Assembly (NCBI RefSeq): GCF_000014425.1
Contig: NC_008530.1
Location: forward strand, 930,001-994,000
DNA length: 64,000 nt
Reading direction: 5' to 3'
Origin: Lactobacillus gasseri ATCC 33323 = JCM 1131
GTDB taxonomy: Bacteria; Bacillota; Bacilli; Lactobacillales; Lactobacillaceae
The position numbers and the translations under genes were made by a program. The notes under the pieces were generated by a model. That model saw only the letters and a program-made list of their open reading frames with translations. It ran no database searches and was not told the origin of the DNA. Positions 51,947 through 60,463 of this stretch are shown here, one piece after another. The first letter of the stretch is position 1; each line of letters opens with the position of its first letter.

Positions 51947-52497
51947 TGAAGGCTGAGGAAGCATACAAGGCAGAATTAAAGCAAAGTGATATTGATCATC
52001 ATACGCCTACAGCTGGTGCAATGGTGGATCACATTATTGCTAATTTATTAATCCATACTTTGAAAATAGATCAAGCTAAGTTCTTCGCCAAGGGTTCGGC
52101 TAGTTTATTTTTAGAACAGCATGCTGATGAGTGGATCAGATATGAACAGAATGAGTTTAACCAGTTAAATCAAATTTTAGTTAATAACGGCGAAAGTATT
52201 CCTACCACTACTGATCAATTTAAAGAATATACTATGCTTGAGGAGAATGGAGCAAGTAAGTACGAAAATGGGCAAGATCAACTTTTTGCTTTAGTAAAAG
52301 ACTTTGATACACAAATTTTATTTATTACTAAAGCAATTGCCTTAACTCAAAAAGAAACTTGGCCAGAATTGAGTGCTAATTTGATTGAACTGCTAGCCTG
52401 GATTAAGGAACAAATCCGTCAATCGCAAAACTTTTTAGGTCATGAATTGCGTGAAAGATTGTATACTGAAGAAGATGATGACGACGATGATTTTTAA
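51946..52497 (+). CDS. Ferritin-like / Dps-family protein
   Basis: A 183-residue helical protein, translationally coupled to the HMA gene. FAKGSASLFLEQHADEWIRY and NEFNQLNQILVNNGESIPTT match Dps helix patterns, including the acidic residues of the ferroxidase region and the 'G-x-x-x-P-T-T' turn. An acidic tail (EEDDDDDDF) ends it. Dps proteins oxidise and store Fe2+ using H2O2. In this operon it may buffer the metal moved by the ATPase (inference). Confidence 0.75.
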   Translation: MKAEEAYKAELKQSDIDHHTPTAGAMVDHIIANLLIHTLKIDQAKFFAKGSASLFLEQHADEWIRYEQNEFNQLNQILVNNGESIPTTTDQFKEYTMLEENGASKYENGQDQLFALVKDFDTQILFITKAIALTQKETWPELSANLIELLAWIKEQIRQSQNFLGHELRERLYTEEDDDDDDF

Positions 52498-52514
52498 CTA
52501 AAGGAAGTTTTTAG

Positions 52515-53144
52515 ATGGCAGAGTTATGTGTACATTTAGTTCCATTATTTAATGCATTACCAACAAATGATCAAATGCAAATAGAAGAACTAGTTCACCA
52601 TCAAAATTATCAAAATGGTGAATTAGTAATGGATCCTACTTCAAGTAATAATTTAGTAATTGTTGCTCATGGTGGTGCCCGCCTTTATACTTTAGACGAA
52701 AATGGCCGTGAAAATATTACCCAGATTTTAAAGACGGGTGATTATGCGGGTGAAAACTGGTTATTTGGTGAAGCAAATACGAATACTTATGTGGAAGCTA
52801 CAGAAAATAGTGATATTTGTTTACTCAACCGAAATGATTTTTTAGCTTTAATGAAAAAGAAACCAGAATTAAGTATTCAACTCTTAGAACAAAATATTAT
52901 TAAAGTACGTGCTATGCATAAGCAAATTCAATTATTAAGTTTGCCTAAGGTAGAAGATCGACTATTGAGTTATTTACAGGCTTATGCAAAACAAGTGAAT
53001 AAAAATTCATTTACTTTGCCCCTAAAAATGAAAGATTTAGCCTTGTATTTAGGCACTACTCCCGAAACTTTATCGCGTAAATTTGTACTGTTAGAGAAGC
53101 AGGGGAGCCTAAAACGAAAACTACGTCATATTGATTTATTATAG
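52515..53144 (+). CDS. flp: FLP-type Crp/Fnr-family regulator with redox cysteines
   Basis: A 209-residue Crp/Fnr protein. The cyclic-nucleotide-like beta roll spans about 20-110, and the HTH is MKDLALYLGTTPETLSRKF. Cys5 (ELCVHLVPLF) and Cys102 (DICLLNR) are at the positions of the disulfide-forming pair described for the Lactobacillus casei FLP protein; there is no iron-sulfur cysteine cluster. Thiol oxidation should control DNA binding. It ends the metal operon, whose promoter has a perfect FNR-like site. RBS AAGGAAG. Confidence 0.88.
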   Translation: MAELCVHLVPLFNALPTNDQMQIEELVHHQNYQNGELVMDPTSSNNLVIVAHGGARLYTLDENGRENITQILKTGDYAGENWLFGEANTNTYVEATENSDICLLNRNDFLALMKKKPELSIQLLEQNIIKVRAMHKQIQLLSLPKVEDRLLSYLQAYAKQVNKNSFTLPLKMKDLALYLGTTPETLSRKFVLLEKQGSLKRKLRHIDLL

Positions 53145-53151
53145 TTATTAA

Positions 53152-53184
53152 AGATCTACGAACTAACTGGTTCGTGGATTTTTT
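53152..53184 (+). terminator. Rho-independent terminator of the metal operon
   Basis: ATCTACGAAC-TAACTG-GTTCGTGGAT (G-U tolerated) followed by six T. Confidence 0.85.
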
Positions 53185-53270
53185 GATTATCGGAAATTAA
53201 TAAAGAGTAGTTTTTAAATTCAAAAAGGAATTGCTCCTTTGATAAAATTTTATTAAAGGAGGGAGACAAT

Positions 53271-53789
53271 ATGTCACTAATTTATATTCGTCAAGCAGCC
53301 AAAAATGACCTTGAACAAATCATGCCGATTATTGATGAGGCAAAAAAGTTTTTAAAAGAAGAAGGAAATCCGCAATGGCAAAGTGGTTATCCCAATGTTG
53401 AGACTATTACAGCCGATATTAAAGACGGGGCCGCTTGGGTCTTAATCGTTGATCAGAAAATTGCTGGTTATACTGCAATTACGGATGGACCTGATCCTAA
53501 TTACAAGCAGATTGATGGAAAATGGAAGAATGATCTTGATCCTTATGTGGCCATTCATCGCGTTGCAATTTCTGATGAGTATCGCGGGATGCACCTTGCT
53601 AGCTATTTAATGAGCAGTTTGATTTCAATGCACTATGCGGAAGGCATAAGGAATTATCGCGTTGATACTTTTCGAACTAACGACGTAGTTCGGCATATTG
53701 TTGAAGACGCTGGCTTTGTAAAACGTGGTAATATTAAGAATATGGATCCAATTGATCCATACCGCGTTGCTTTTGAATTAAATTTATAG
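53271..53789 (+). CDS. GNAT-family N-acetyltransferase
   Basis: A 172-residue protein behind AAGGAGGG. The GNAT core shows AWVLIVDQKIAGYTAI, VAIHRVAISDEYRGMHLASY (the acetyl-CoA loop R/Q-x-x-G-x-A), and a late VEDAGFVKRG. The acetyl acceptor is unknown. Monocistronic. Confidence 0.85.
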   Translation: MSLIYIRQAAKNDLEQIMPIIDEAKKFLKEEGNPQWQSGYPNVETITADIKDGAAWVLIVDQKIAGYTAITDGPDPNYKQIDGKWKNDLDPYVAIHRVAISDEYRGMHLASYLMSSLISMHYAEGIRNYRVDTFRTNDVVRHIVEDAGFVKRGNIKNMDPIDPYRVAFELNL

Positions 53790-53801
53790 TTTTAGAATAA
53801 A

Positions 53802-53832
53802 TAGAGGGGGCTTAATTGCATCCCTCTTTTTT
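53802..53832 (+). terminator. Rho-independent terminator
   Basis: AGAGGG-GGCTTAATTGCAT-CCCTCT followed by six T in all. Confidence 0.8.
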
Positions 53833-53878
53833 AGTAGCATCTAATTAAATAGATTGTTAATTAAAGGAAACAAAAATT

Positions 53879-54746
53879 ATGAAAATTGGATTTATCGGTA
53901 TCGGTGTAATGGGTACAGGAATTATTAATAACTTACGGAAAAATAATTATGATGTAACTGTCTATAATAGAACAAAAGCTCATGCGCAAACAGTTTTGGA
54001 TAATGGGGCTAAATGGGCAAACAATCCAGCTGAACTAACTAAAAAAGTTGATATTTTATTCACTATGGTTGGCTTTCCAAAAGATGTTGAAGATATTTAT
54101 TTTGGTCAGGATGGTATCTTGATTGTCGCCAAAGCTGGTCAATATATTGTTGATATGACCACGAGTAAACCTAGTCTGGCACAAAAGATTGGTCAAATTG
54201 GTGAAGAAAAAGGCTTACATATCTTAGACGCTCCGGTTTCTGGTGGGGATATTGGCGCCAAAAATGGAACTTTAACGGTCATGATCGGTGGCCATAAAGA
54301 AGACCTTAATCATTTGCATGATTTATTCATAACCTTTGCTAGCAAATTAAATTATTTTGGCAGTTATGGTAGTGGACAACATGCTAAGATGGCTAATCAA
54401 ATTATGATTGCTGGAACCAACCATGACTGGCATGACCGAAATGCTGGTATATGTTAAAGCGGCACATTTAAATTTAGAACAAATTTGTCAAACCTTGCAG
54501 TCTGGTGTAGCAGAGAATTTTAGTCTAGATTCATATGGTCCAAAAATATTGCAGGGTGATTATACACCTGGTTTTTTTGCTAAACATTTTTTAAAAGATT
54601 TGCGTATTGCCTTAGAAGAAGCTGATAAGATGCAGTTAGATCTGCCTGCGACTGAAGAAGCAAGGCATTTATATGAAATCTTGGTTGACCAAAAGAAATT
54701 GGGCAATGATGGAACACAAGCTTTGATTAAGTTGTGGTGGAAGTAA
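53879..54746 (+). pseudogene. 3-hydroxyisobutyrate dehydrogenase-family oxidoreductase, frameshifted
   Basis: The first frame (ATG 53879) has the NAD(P) motif GFIGIGVMGTGI, the catalytic-region motif DAPVSGGDIGAKNGTLTVM and the active Lys in HAKMANQIMIAG. At 54415-54422 the sequence is AACCAACC. Deleting one AACC restores AGTMTGMTEMLVYVKAA and joins the second frame, which runs to the normal end at 54746. A 4-bp tandem duplication is thus the only lesion. The two halves might persist as separate peptides, but the dimer-forming C-terminal domain would be lost. Confidence 0.88.
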
Positions 54747-54855
54747 TGAGTTTCAGAACATCATTAGCTGATAAAATGCGGCAGCCGCTGTAGTTTTGCT
54801 AATTTGTTTTGTACTCAATTTTACCTTAAAAAATAGAACTAAACCGGAATTATAG
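54746..54855 (+). pseudogene. Relic of a small or deleted membrane-protein gene
   Basis: An ATG overlapping the preceding TAA begins MSFRTSLADKMRQPL and stops at TAG. One base out of frame the sequence continues VVLLICFVLNFTLKNRTKPE and stops at 54853. It looks like the N-terminus and last helix of a transporter joined by deletion; the parent is not identified. Confidence 0.35.
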
Positions 54856-54863
54856 TGAGATCA

Positions 54864-55310
54864 ATGAAAATATATAATTATATCAATAAAGTTAAAAAAT
54901 TAGATATTCTTTTGTCAAGGGAGATTGCTCAAATATTATTGCGACAGGGCGTTCCTTTTCCTAAATCACAAATTGAAGTAGTTATATATTTATATCATCA
55001 TCAAGATCAAGTTGTGTATCAGCGTGACTTGCCGGATGTTTTGGGAATTACGCGACCAATGGCTAATGGGTTAGTAAAACATCTGATTCAGAAAAATGCT
55101 GTAAAATTAATCGAAGATTCAGATGATTCAAGATTAAAGCGTATTAAATTAATGCCAGTAGTAATAGCGGATATTGATTCTCGAACTGCTGCTTTTGCTA
55201 AAGAATTTAACCAAATGGAAGGTAAGATGACCAAAGGCTTTACTCAGAAGCAGCGTGATGAGTTCGATCAATTGTTGGTAAGAGCTATTAAAAATTTAGA
55301 AGAAAAGTAG
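54864..55310 (+). CDS. MarR-family transcriptional regulator
   Basis: 148 residues from ATG 54864 (GTG 54855 also possible; ribosome site weak). The winged helix is VVYQRDLPDVLGITRPMANG, with the wing containing EDSDDSRLKRIKL in place of the MarR DxRxK. Helices at both ends form the dimer domain. It follows the dehydrogenase and transporter relics and may have regulated them. Confidence 0.82.
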   Translation: MKIYNYINKVKKLDILLSREIAQILLRQGVPFPKSQIEVVIYLYHHQDQVVYQRDLPDVLGITRPMANGLVKHLIQKNAVKLIEDSDDSRLKRIKLMPVVIADIDSRTAAFAKEFNQMEGKMTKGFTQKQRDEFDQLLVRAIKNLEEK

Positions 55311-55312
55311 GA

Positions 55313-55351
55313 AAATGAGCTTCACTTTTGGGTGTAAAACTCATTTTTTAT
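55313..55351 (+). terminator. Rho-independent terminator
   Basis: AAAATGAG and CTCATTTT around a 20-base loop, then TTTAT. Confidence 0.65.
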
Positions 55352-55425
55352 GATAATTTTTGATATTAAAATGATATTTTAATTATCTAAATCACGTATC
55401 ATTATTAATGGAAAGAGGTGATAAA

Positions 55426-55863
55426 ATGCAAAAAATTACTTACTATAATTCTCCCGTTGGTCAAATTCTACTAGCTAGTGATGAACAAGGCTTAACTGGT
55501 TTGTGGCTTCATAGCGATCGCTTTTATGCTGATAATTTAGCTAAAGATCATCAACTTGGTAAAAATAAATATTTAGATGATGCTATCAGATGGCTTGATA
55601 TTTATTTTGCAAGAAAGGATCCTAATTTTCTCCCTAAATTACATTTAATTGGGACAACTTTCCAAAAACAAGGAGTTGGGAGTAAATTAATAGAGTTTTC
55701 ACTAAGTAAAATGAAACGACCAGTTTATTTAGAAGTATTAACGGGTAATCCAGCAAAAGAATTATATTTGCACAAGGGATTTAAATTCTGTAAACATTAA
55801 TCAGGAAAGATGCCAGGAAACGAAGATTTCAAAGTTGAAGTGGATTTATTAGTTTACAGGTAG
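55426..55863 (+). pseudogene. Chimera of an O6-alkylguanine-DNA methyltransferase N-terminus and a GNAT C-terminus
   Basis: The ATG at 55426 (AGAGGTG) starts MQKITYYNSPVGQILLASDE and runs through an Ogt-like N-terminal domain to LHLIGTTFQ. There it switches, in frame, to a GNAT end (QGVGSKLIEFSLSKMK, VYLEVLTGNPAKELYLHKGF). The Ogt active site (PCHR) is absent. After FKFCKH a TAA at 55798 breaks the GNAT, but the frame goes on SGKMPGNEDFKVEVDLLVYR to TAG 55861. An internal deletion fused two adjacent genes and the product then gained a stop. Confidence 0.78.
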
Positions 55864-55894
55864 AAAAAAGAGTTAAAGATATTTAGTAGATATA

Positions 55895-55936
55895 ATGAGC
55901 TGCAAGAGTTACTAACTTTTGTTGCTTTTTTATATT
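55895..55936 (+). terminator. Possible rho-independent terminator
   Basis: AGCTGCAAGAGTT and AACTTTTGTTGCT form an imperfect stem followed by six T. Confidence 0.5.
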
Positions 55937-55993
55937 GAAGATAAAACAAGATGATGATATTTTTTAATTAAAAGATAGGAAGAAGTGAATACC

Positions 55994-56485
55994 ATGATTA
56001 TTCGTAGAGTAACGATGGATGATTTAGAAGAAGTAGTAAATCTAGAATCTGCTGCATTTAAGATGACTAAAGAGCAAACCAGAGACGATATGGTTGGAAG
56101 AATTGAAAATTATCCTGATACTTTTTTGGTAGTACAAGAAGATGGTAAAGTAATTGGTCATATTTTTGGTCCTGCTTTTAATAAACGCTACATTGAAGAT
56201 GAACTATACTTTAATAATCATCCCAATCAAAAAGATGATCGGTATCAAATGATATTAAGCTTGGCTGTTTTGCCTGCATATCGTAAACAGGGAATTGCAA
56301 CAAAATTAATTGAAGCATTGGTGCAAGTTGCTAAAAAGCAAAAGCGCCGAGCCATTTCTTTAACTTGTTTACCAAAATTGATTAAATTTTATAAAAAACG
56401 TGGTTTCCATAATGAAGGAAAAACTAGTGATGATATTCCAGATCCAACTGGTGTTACTAGTGTAAATATGGTAAGGACTTTATAA
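55994..56485 (+). CDS. GNAT-family N-acetyltransferase (AANAT-like)
   Basis: 163 residues from ATG 55994 (AGGAAG upstream; a GTG three codons earlier is possible). It has LSLAVLPAYRKQGIATKLIE, the R/Q-x-x-G-x-A pyrophosphate loop, and ISLTCLPKLIKFYKKRGFHN. The form resembles arylalkylamine/serotonin acetyltransferase-like GNATs. It ends one base before the next gene starts. Confidence 0.85.
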   Translation: MIIRRVTMDDLEEVVNLESAAFKMTKEQTRDDMVGRIENYPDTFLVVQEDGKVIGHIFGPAFNKRYIEDELYFNNHPNQKDDRYQMILSLAVLPAYRKQGIATKLIEALVQVAKKQKRRAISLTCLPKLIKFYKKRGFHNEGKTSDDIPDPTGVTSVNMVRTL

Positions 56486-56486
56486 A

Positions 56487-57143
56487 ATGACTAAATTAAC
56501 TGAAGAAATGTATGCAATTTTTGATCGTGACGAATTTGCTTTTAAAAAGCTGAAAGAGAAACATTCTGAAGAGGAGATAGCGCAAATAAAAGCAAGTTTT
56601 AAAAAAGTTTGGCAGACCTGGAAAGAGGTAAACTTAAATGTTTATCAAAAATTGCCACAAGATAAATTTGCTAAAGTTCATGTCGAAAGTTGGACAAATG
56701 GTTGGAACTTACGCGATCACTATTGGGCAGCTTATCGTTTAAATACTTTGGCTGATAAAAGCCCCTGCATCGGTGTAATGCTTGATAAAAAACAATTGCA
56801 AGTTTATTTAATGTTTCAACATTATAAGAGTGAAAAACGCGGTGACAGTCCTGAACAATATAATAAATTACTCGCTGATATTCCAACTTGGGCAAAGAAT
56901 CGCAAAATTAGTAACTGGTACTTATGGGACAAAAATGAGATGGAATTTGCTGATCATTTGTCCTTGAATGAATATTTAAAAGACACACAAAAGCAAACTA
57001 CGTTTAATGAAGAAGCCATCAAAACAAGTTTCTTACTGGGCAAGTTTGCTTTTAGAAATCAAGATCAAATTGAAGATATGGAAGAATTTATTTTGGATGG
57101 GATTAAGCAGTTATTGCCGTTATATGAAAAAATAGAACGTTAG
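56487..57143 (+). CDS. HI_0552-like conserved protein
   Basis: A 218-residue soluble protein, tightly linked to the acetyltransferase. It is Lys/Glu-rich at the N-terminus and contains aromatic-rich strands (HVESWTNGWNLRDHYWAAY, ISNWYLWDKNEMEFADHL). I recognise the pattern as the conserved HI_0552-like family of unknown function; no catalytic motif is evident. Probably co-transcribed with the GNAT gene. Confidence 0.55.
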   Translation: MTKLTEEMYAIFDRDEFAFKKLKEKHSEEEIAQIKASFKKVWQTWKEVNLNVYQKLPQDKFAKVHVESWTNGWNLRDHYWAAYRLNTLADKSPCIGVMLDKKQLQVYLMFQHYKSEKRGDSPEQYNKLLADIPTWAKNRKISNWYLWDKNEMEFADHLSLNEYLKDTQKQTTFNEEAIKTSFLLGKFAFRNQDQIEDMEEFILDGIKQLLPLYEKIER

Positions 57144-57221
57144 ATAAATTTGTCTAAAACCAGCAACTGTGCTAATAATTAGGGTGAGATTTAATTTACT
57201 ATAAGTAAGCGAGTGAATTCT

Positions 57222-58502
57222 ATGCCAATAAAAAAGCCATTAGCAGACTTAATCAGGCCTAAAGATTTATCACAGTTTGTAGGTCAAAAAGATTTAATTG
57301 AAGAGGGACGTCCCCTTTATCAAATTATTAAAAAACATGTACCAATTTCACTGCTTCTCTGGGGACCACCAGGAACAGGAAAAACTAGTTTAGCTCAAAT
57401 TATTGCTCGTGAATTTGACTATCCATTGGCAACTTTTAACGCTTCAATTGATAATAAGGCTAAGCTTACCCAGATCATTAATACATATCCTTATCAATCC
57501 TTTGTTTTATTAATTGATGAGATTCACCGGATGACCACTACGCTGCAAGATTTTCTGCTGCCTTATTTAGAAAATGGACGTATTCTTTTAATTGGGGCAA
57601 CTACGGAAAATCCTATTATGTCGATTGTGCCAGCAGTGCGATCACGGTGTCAGATTTTTGAATTCAAAGCGTTAAGTGATGAAGATATTGAACAAGTTTT
57701 AATCCGTGCTTTAAAAGAAGTCTTTCATTTTAAAGATGAAAATATTGACCGAAAAGCGGTTAAGATTATTGCCATTTCCGCCGATGGAGATTTACGAGTA
57801 GCATTAAATCTTTTAGAAACGATTCATGCAGTTAATGAGGATCTTTCAGTTGAAGAAGTAAAGCAATTTGTAAAGGGACAACATTTTGCTTATGATCGAA
57901 AAGCAACTAAGCACTATGATTACTTAGCTGCTTATTCCGATTCAATAGCCGGTTCTGACACAGACGCCGCTTTATATTATTTAGCAGTTTTACTTAAAAA
58001 TGGAGATCTTGCTTCAGTAGTAAGGCGTCTGCGTGAGATTCCATATACTTACATTGGCTTAGCTAATCCTGAGCAAGCTACGCAGATTGTGATTGCAGCT
58101 AATCAAGCAGAAAAAATTGGCATGCCTAAGGCAAAATATCCCTTGATGTTTGCAACAATGCTGATGTGTTTATCGCCAAAATCAGGTGTTTTTGATGAAA
58201 TCTGGCAAAAATTAGACGAAGATACTGATCATCCAAGTAAGCATCCCATGCCACGAGGACTTCGTGATATGCACTATAAACATTCTGAAGAAATAACTGG
58301 TGGCGGACTAATTGATAATCCATTTGCGCAGCCCTTTCAGATCGCAAAGCAAAATTACATGCCTAAAGGGCTTGAAGGAAAAAGATATTATTTTGCCAAA
58401 GATAACGCAAGTGAGAAAAAGTTTGAACAGCAGTATTTGAAGCTGCATCGATATATTTATGGTAAGGATTATGATAAAGAAGGTAATAACTATGAAAATT
58501 GA
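57222..58502 (+). CDS. rarA: Replication-associated recombination protein RarA (MgsA, AAA+ ATPase)
   Basis: 426 residues from ATG 57222; a GTG three codons before is possible and the ribosome site is weak. The N-terminus reads PLADLIRPKDLSQFVGQKDL, as in RarA/RuvB-like clamp-loader ATPases. Walker A is WGPPGTGKTS, Walker B LLIDEIHRM, sensor 1 LIGATTENP and the Arg finger region PAVRSRCQIFEF. The C-terminal tetramerisation and MgsA domain includes YDYLAAYSDSIAGSDTDAAL. It acts at stalled replication forks. The start of the amidohydrolase gene overlaps its last 11 bases. Confidence 0.93.
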   Translation: MPIKKPLADLIRPKDLSQFVGQKDLIEEGRPLYQIIKKHVPISLLLWGPPGTGKTSLAQIIAREFDYPLATFNASIDNKAKLTQIINTYPYQSFVLLIDEIHRMTTTLQDFLLPYLENGRILLIGATTENPIMSIVPAVRSRCQIFEFKALSDEDIEQVLIRALKEVFHFKDENIDRKAVKIIAISADGDLRVALNLLETIHAVNEDLSVEEVKQFVKGQHFAYDRKATKHYDYLAAYSDSIAGSDTDAALYYLAVLLKNGDLASVVRRLREIPYTYIGLANPEQATQIVIAANQAEKIGMPKAKYPLMFATMLMCLSPKSGVFDEIWQKLDEDTDHPSKHPMPRGLRDMHYKHSEEITGGGLIDNPFAQPFQIAKQNYMPKGLEGKRYYFAKDNASEKKFEQQYLKLHRYIYGKDYDKEGNNYEN

Positions 58503-59397
58503 TGCGTTTGCACATATTTTAACGCCGGAATTTTATCAAACAATGCTTGATATTGATGCGTCGATTCCGCAAAAATATCCCTTTATTAAGATAGAAACTT
58601 TAGTTAATTTAGATGAAAGAATAGCTAAGTGGCCTGATAAAAATACTAAGCAAGTTATTTCCTTTGCAAATATTAATCCAGAAGACTTTGTTGATGGAGA
58701 AGAGGCCAGTAAGCTTGCATAGTCTGCTAATCAAGAGTTAGCTGGTATTGTTGCAAATCATCCAAAGTATTTTGAAGCTGGAGTAGGGATGCTGGCTATG
58801 AACAACATTCCTGCCTCGCTTAAGATTCTAGAGAATATAGAAAAAAATCCTTATTTAGTCGGAGCGCAAATTTTCACACGTCATTTAGAAAAAAGTATTG
58901 CTGATCCGGAATTTGAACCTATTTTATTAAAAGCTGCAGAACTAAATCTTCCATTATGGCTTCATCCTGTATTTGATAATCGAAAGCCTGACAATAATTT
59001 AGTATTTTCTTGGGAATATAAATTATCGCAAGCAATGCTGCAGCTAGTTCAAAGTGATATTTTCAAAAAGGCACCCGACTTAAAGATTCTTGTTCATCAC
59101 GCTGGTGCAATGGTGCCGTTCTTTAGTGGTAGAATTGATCATATTTTAAATCAAGAACATGCAGAGATGTTTAAGAACTTTTATGTAGACACAGCTATTT
59201 TAGGGAATACGCCTGCTTTGCAACTTGCATTAAATTATTTTGGTATTAATCATGTTTTGTTTGGAACTGATGCTCCGTTTGCAATTATGCCATCAGGAGC
59301 TGATAAGATAGTATCTGATGCAATTGAAAACCTAGATATTTCCGATTTATATGATAAGAAGATCTTTGAGACAAATTACCAACATATGATTAAGTAA
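58492..59397 (+). pseudogene. Amidohydrolase-family (COG2159, ACMSD-like) enzyme with a nonsense codon
   Basis: The ATG at 58492 behind AAGG reads MKIDAFAHILTPEFYQTML. An in-frame TAG at 58720 interrupts SKLA-SANQELAG, after which the same frame runs cleanly to 59397. The barrel motifs LPLWLHPV, KILVHHAGAMVPFFSGR and HVLFGTDAPF are intact, as in ACMSD-like decarboxylases/hydrolases. The first metal motif is DAFAH rather than D-x-H-x-H, so the ancestor may already have lost one ligand. Only one stop separates it from a 301-residue product. Confidence 0.85.
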
Positions 59398-59411
59398 CTT
59401 ATTCGTTTATG

Positions 59412-59450
59412 TAAGACTGAGTGGTTAAAGAACTGCTCAGTCTTTTTATT
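59412..59450 (+). terminator. Rho-independent terminator
   Basis: AAGACTGAGTGGTT and AACTGCTCAGTCTT pair with one mismatch, then TTTTATT. Confidence 0.88.
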
Positions 59451-59536
59451 ACAAAAATTTTATAATACATTTCTTTTTTCTTTGTTCTGACTAAGTGCTA
59501 CATTAAAGATGAATAGTGGAGATTGGAGGAGATATT

Positions 59537-60250
59537 ATGTATAACTTTGATCAGAATCCAGAACGTCGACACTTAGTTGATGAATCTGGAGTAAATATAT
59601 TTTTAAGTAGACTTTATGGATTAATGGCATTAGCCGTTTTAGTTTCGGCATTAAGTTCTTATTTAACAATGACTGTTTTTGCTAGACAAATGGTAAATCT
59701 GATGAATTATCATCCTTGGGCAATGTGGTTTTTACTACTTTTGCCAATCGCATTGACATTAATCATCAATTTCAATGCTACAAGAAGTCCAGGAATGAGT
59801 TTTGTCTTGCTAATGCTCACAGCAATTGTCTATGGCGTAACTTTTGCCTTTATTGCAGGTGCTTATACTGGCGAAGATATTGCTTCAGCCTTTATAGCTT
59901 CAGCAAGTGTCTTTATTGTAATGGCTATTCTAGGAACAGTAACAAAACGTGACTTAAGTAGAATTGGTTCCTATGCTTCGGCTGCCTTAATTGGCTTAAT
60001 AGTAGCGATGCTCATCAACTTGTTCTTAAAGAATCCAACAATAGATTATATTTTTTCATTTATTGCAGTTATTATCTTTACCATTTTAACTGCTTGGGAT
60101 GCACAAAGAATCAAGAATATTTATTTACAATTTGGCGGAGAACTTTCAACAAACGGCTTAGCAGTATTAGGAGCACTTCAATTGTATTTAGACTTTGTTA
60201 ACTTGTTCTTGCAGTTCTTAGATATTTTTGGTTCTAATGATAATAATTAG
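59537..60250 (+). CDS. Bax inhibitor-1 / YetJ-YccA family membrane protein
   Basis: 237 residues from ATG 59537 (GGAGGAG; an earlier in-frame start lacks a site). Seven transmembrane helices follow a short polar N-terminus (NPERRHLVDESG). The end carries the family's Asp/Arg helix TILTAWDAQRIKNIY and GALQLYLDFVNLFLQFL. BI-1 relatives such as YetJ are pH-sensitive calcium leak channels and YccA interacts with FtsH. The role here is inferred. Confidence 0.9.
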   Translation: MYNFDQNPERRHLVDESGVNIFLSRLYGLMALAVLVSALSSYLTMTVFARQMVNLMNYHPWAMWFLLLLPIALTLIINFNATRSPGMSFVLLMLTAIVYGVTFAFIAGAYTGEDIASAFIASASVFIVMAILGTVTKRDLSRIGSYASAALIGLIVAMLINLFLKNPTIDYIFSFIAVIIFTILTAWDAQRIKNIYLQFGGELSTNGLAVLGALQLYLDFVNLFLQFLDIFGSNDNN

Positions 60251-60307
60251 TTTTTATATTTATTGACGTTCAGGTTTAATACTTGAAACAAATTTTATTA
60301 GTTTATT

Positions 60308-60346
60308 TATAGCCTCCTTTAAATATATACTTGGGGCTATTTTTAT
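60308..60346 (+). terminator. Rho-independent terminator
   Basis: ATAGCC-TCC and GG-GGCTAT enclose an AT-rich loop, followed by TTTTTAT. Confidence 0.65.
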
Positions 60347-60463
60347 ACATTTAATTTTTAAGAACTATGCCTAAAAGTAATAGGAAAGCATTTACAATAG
60401 ATATTTCACACTTATATTTTATCCTATCTATAATTAAGAAAAAGACAAGAAGGATGAATTATA

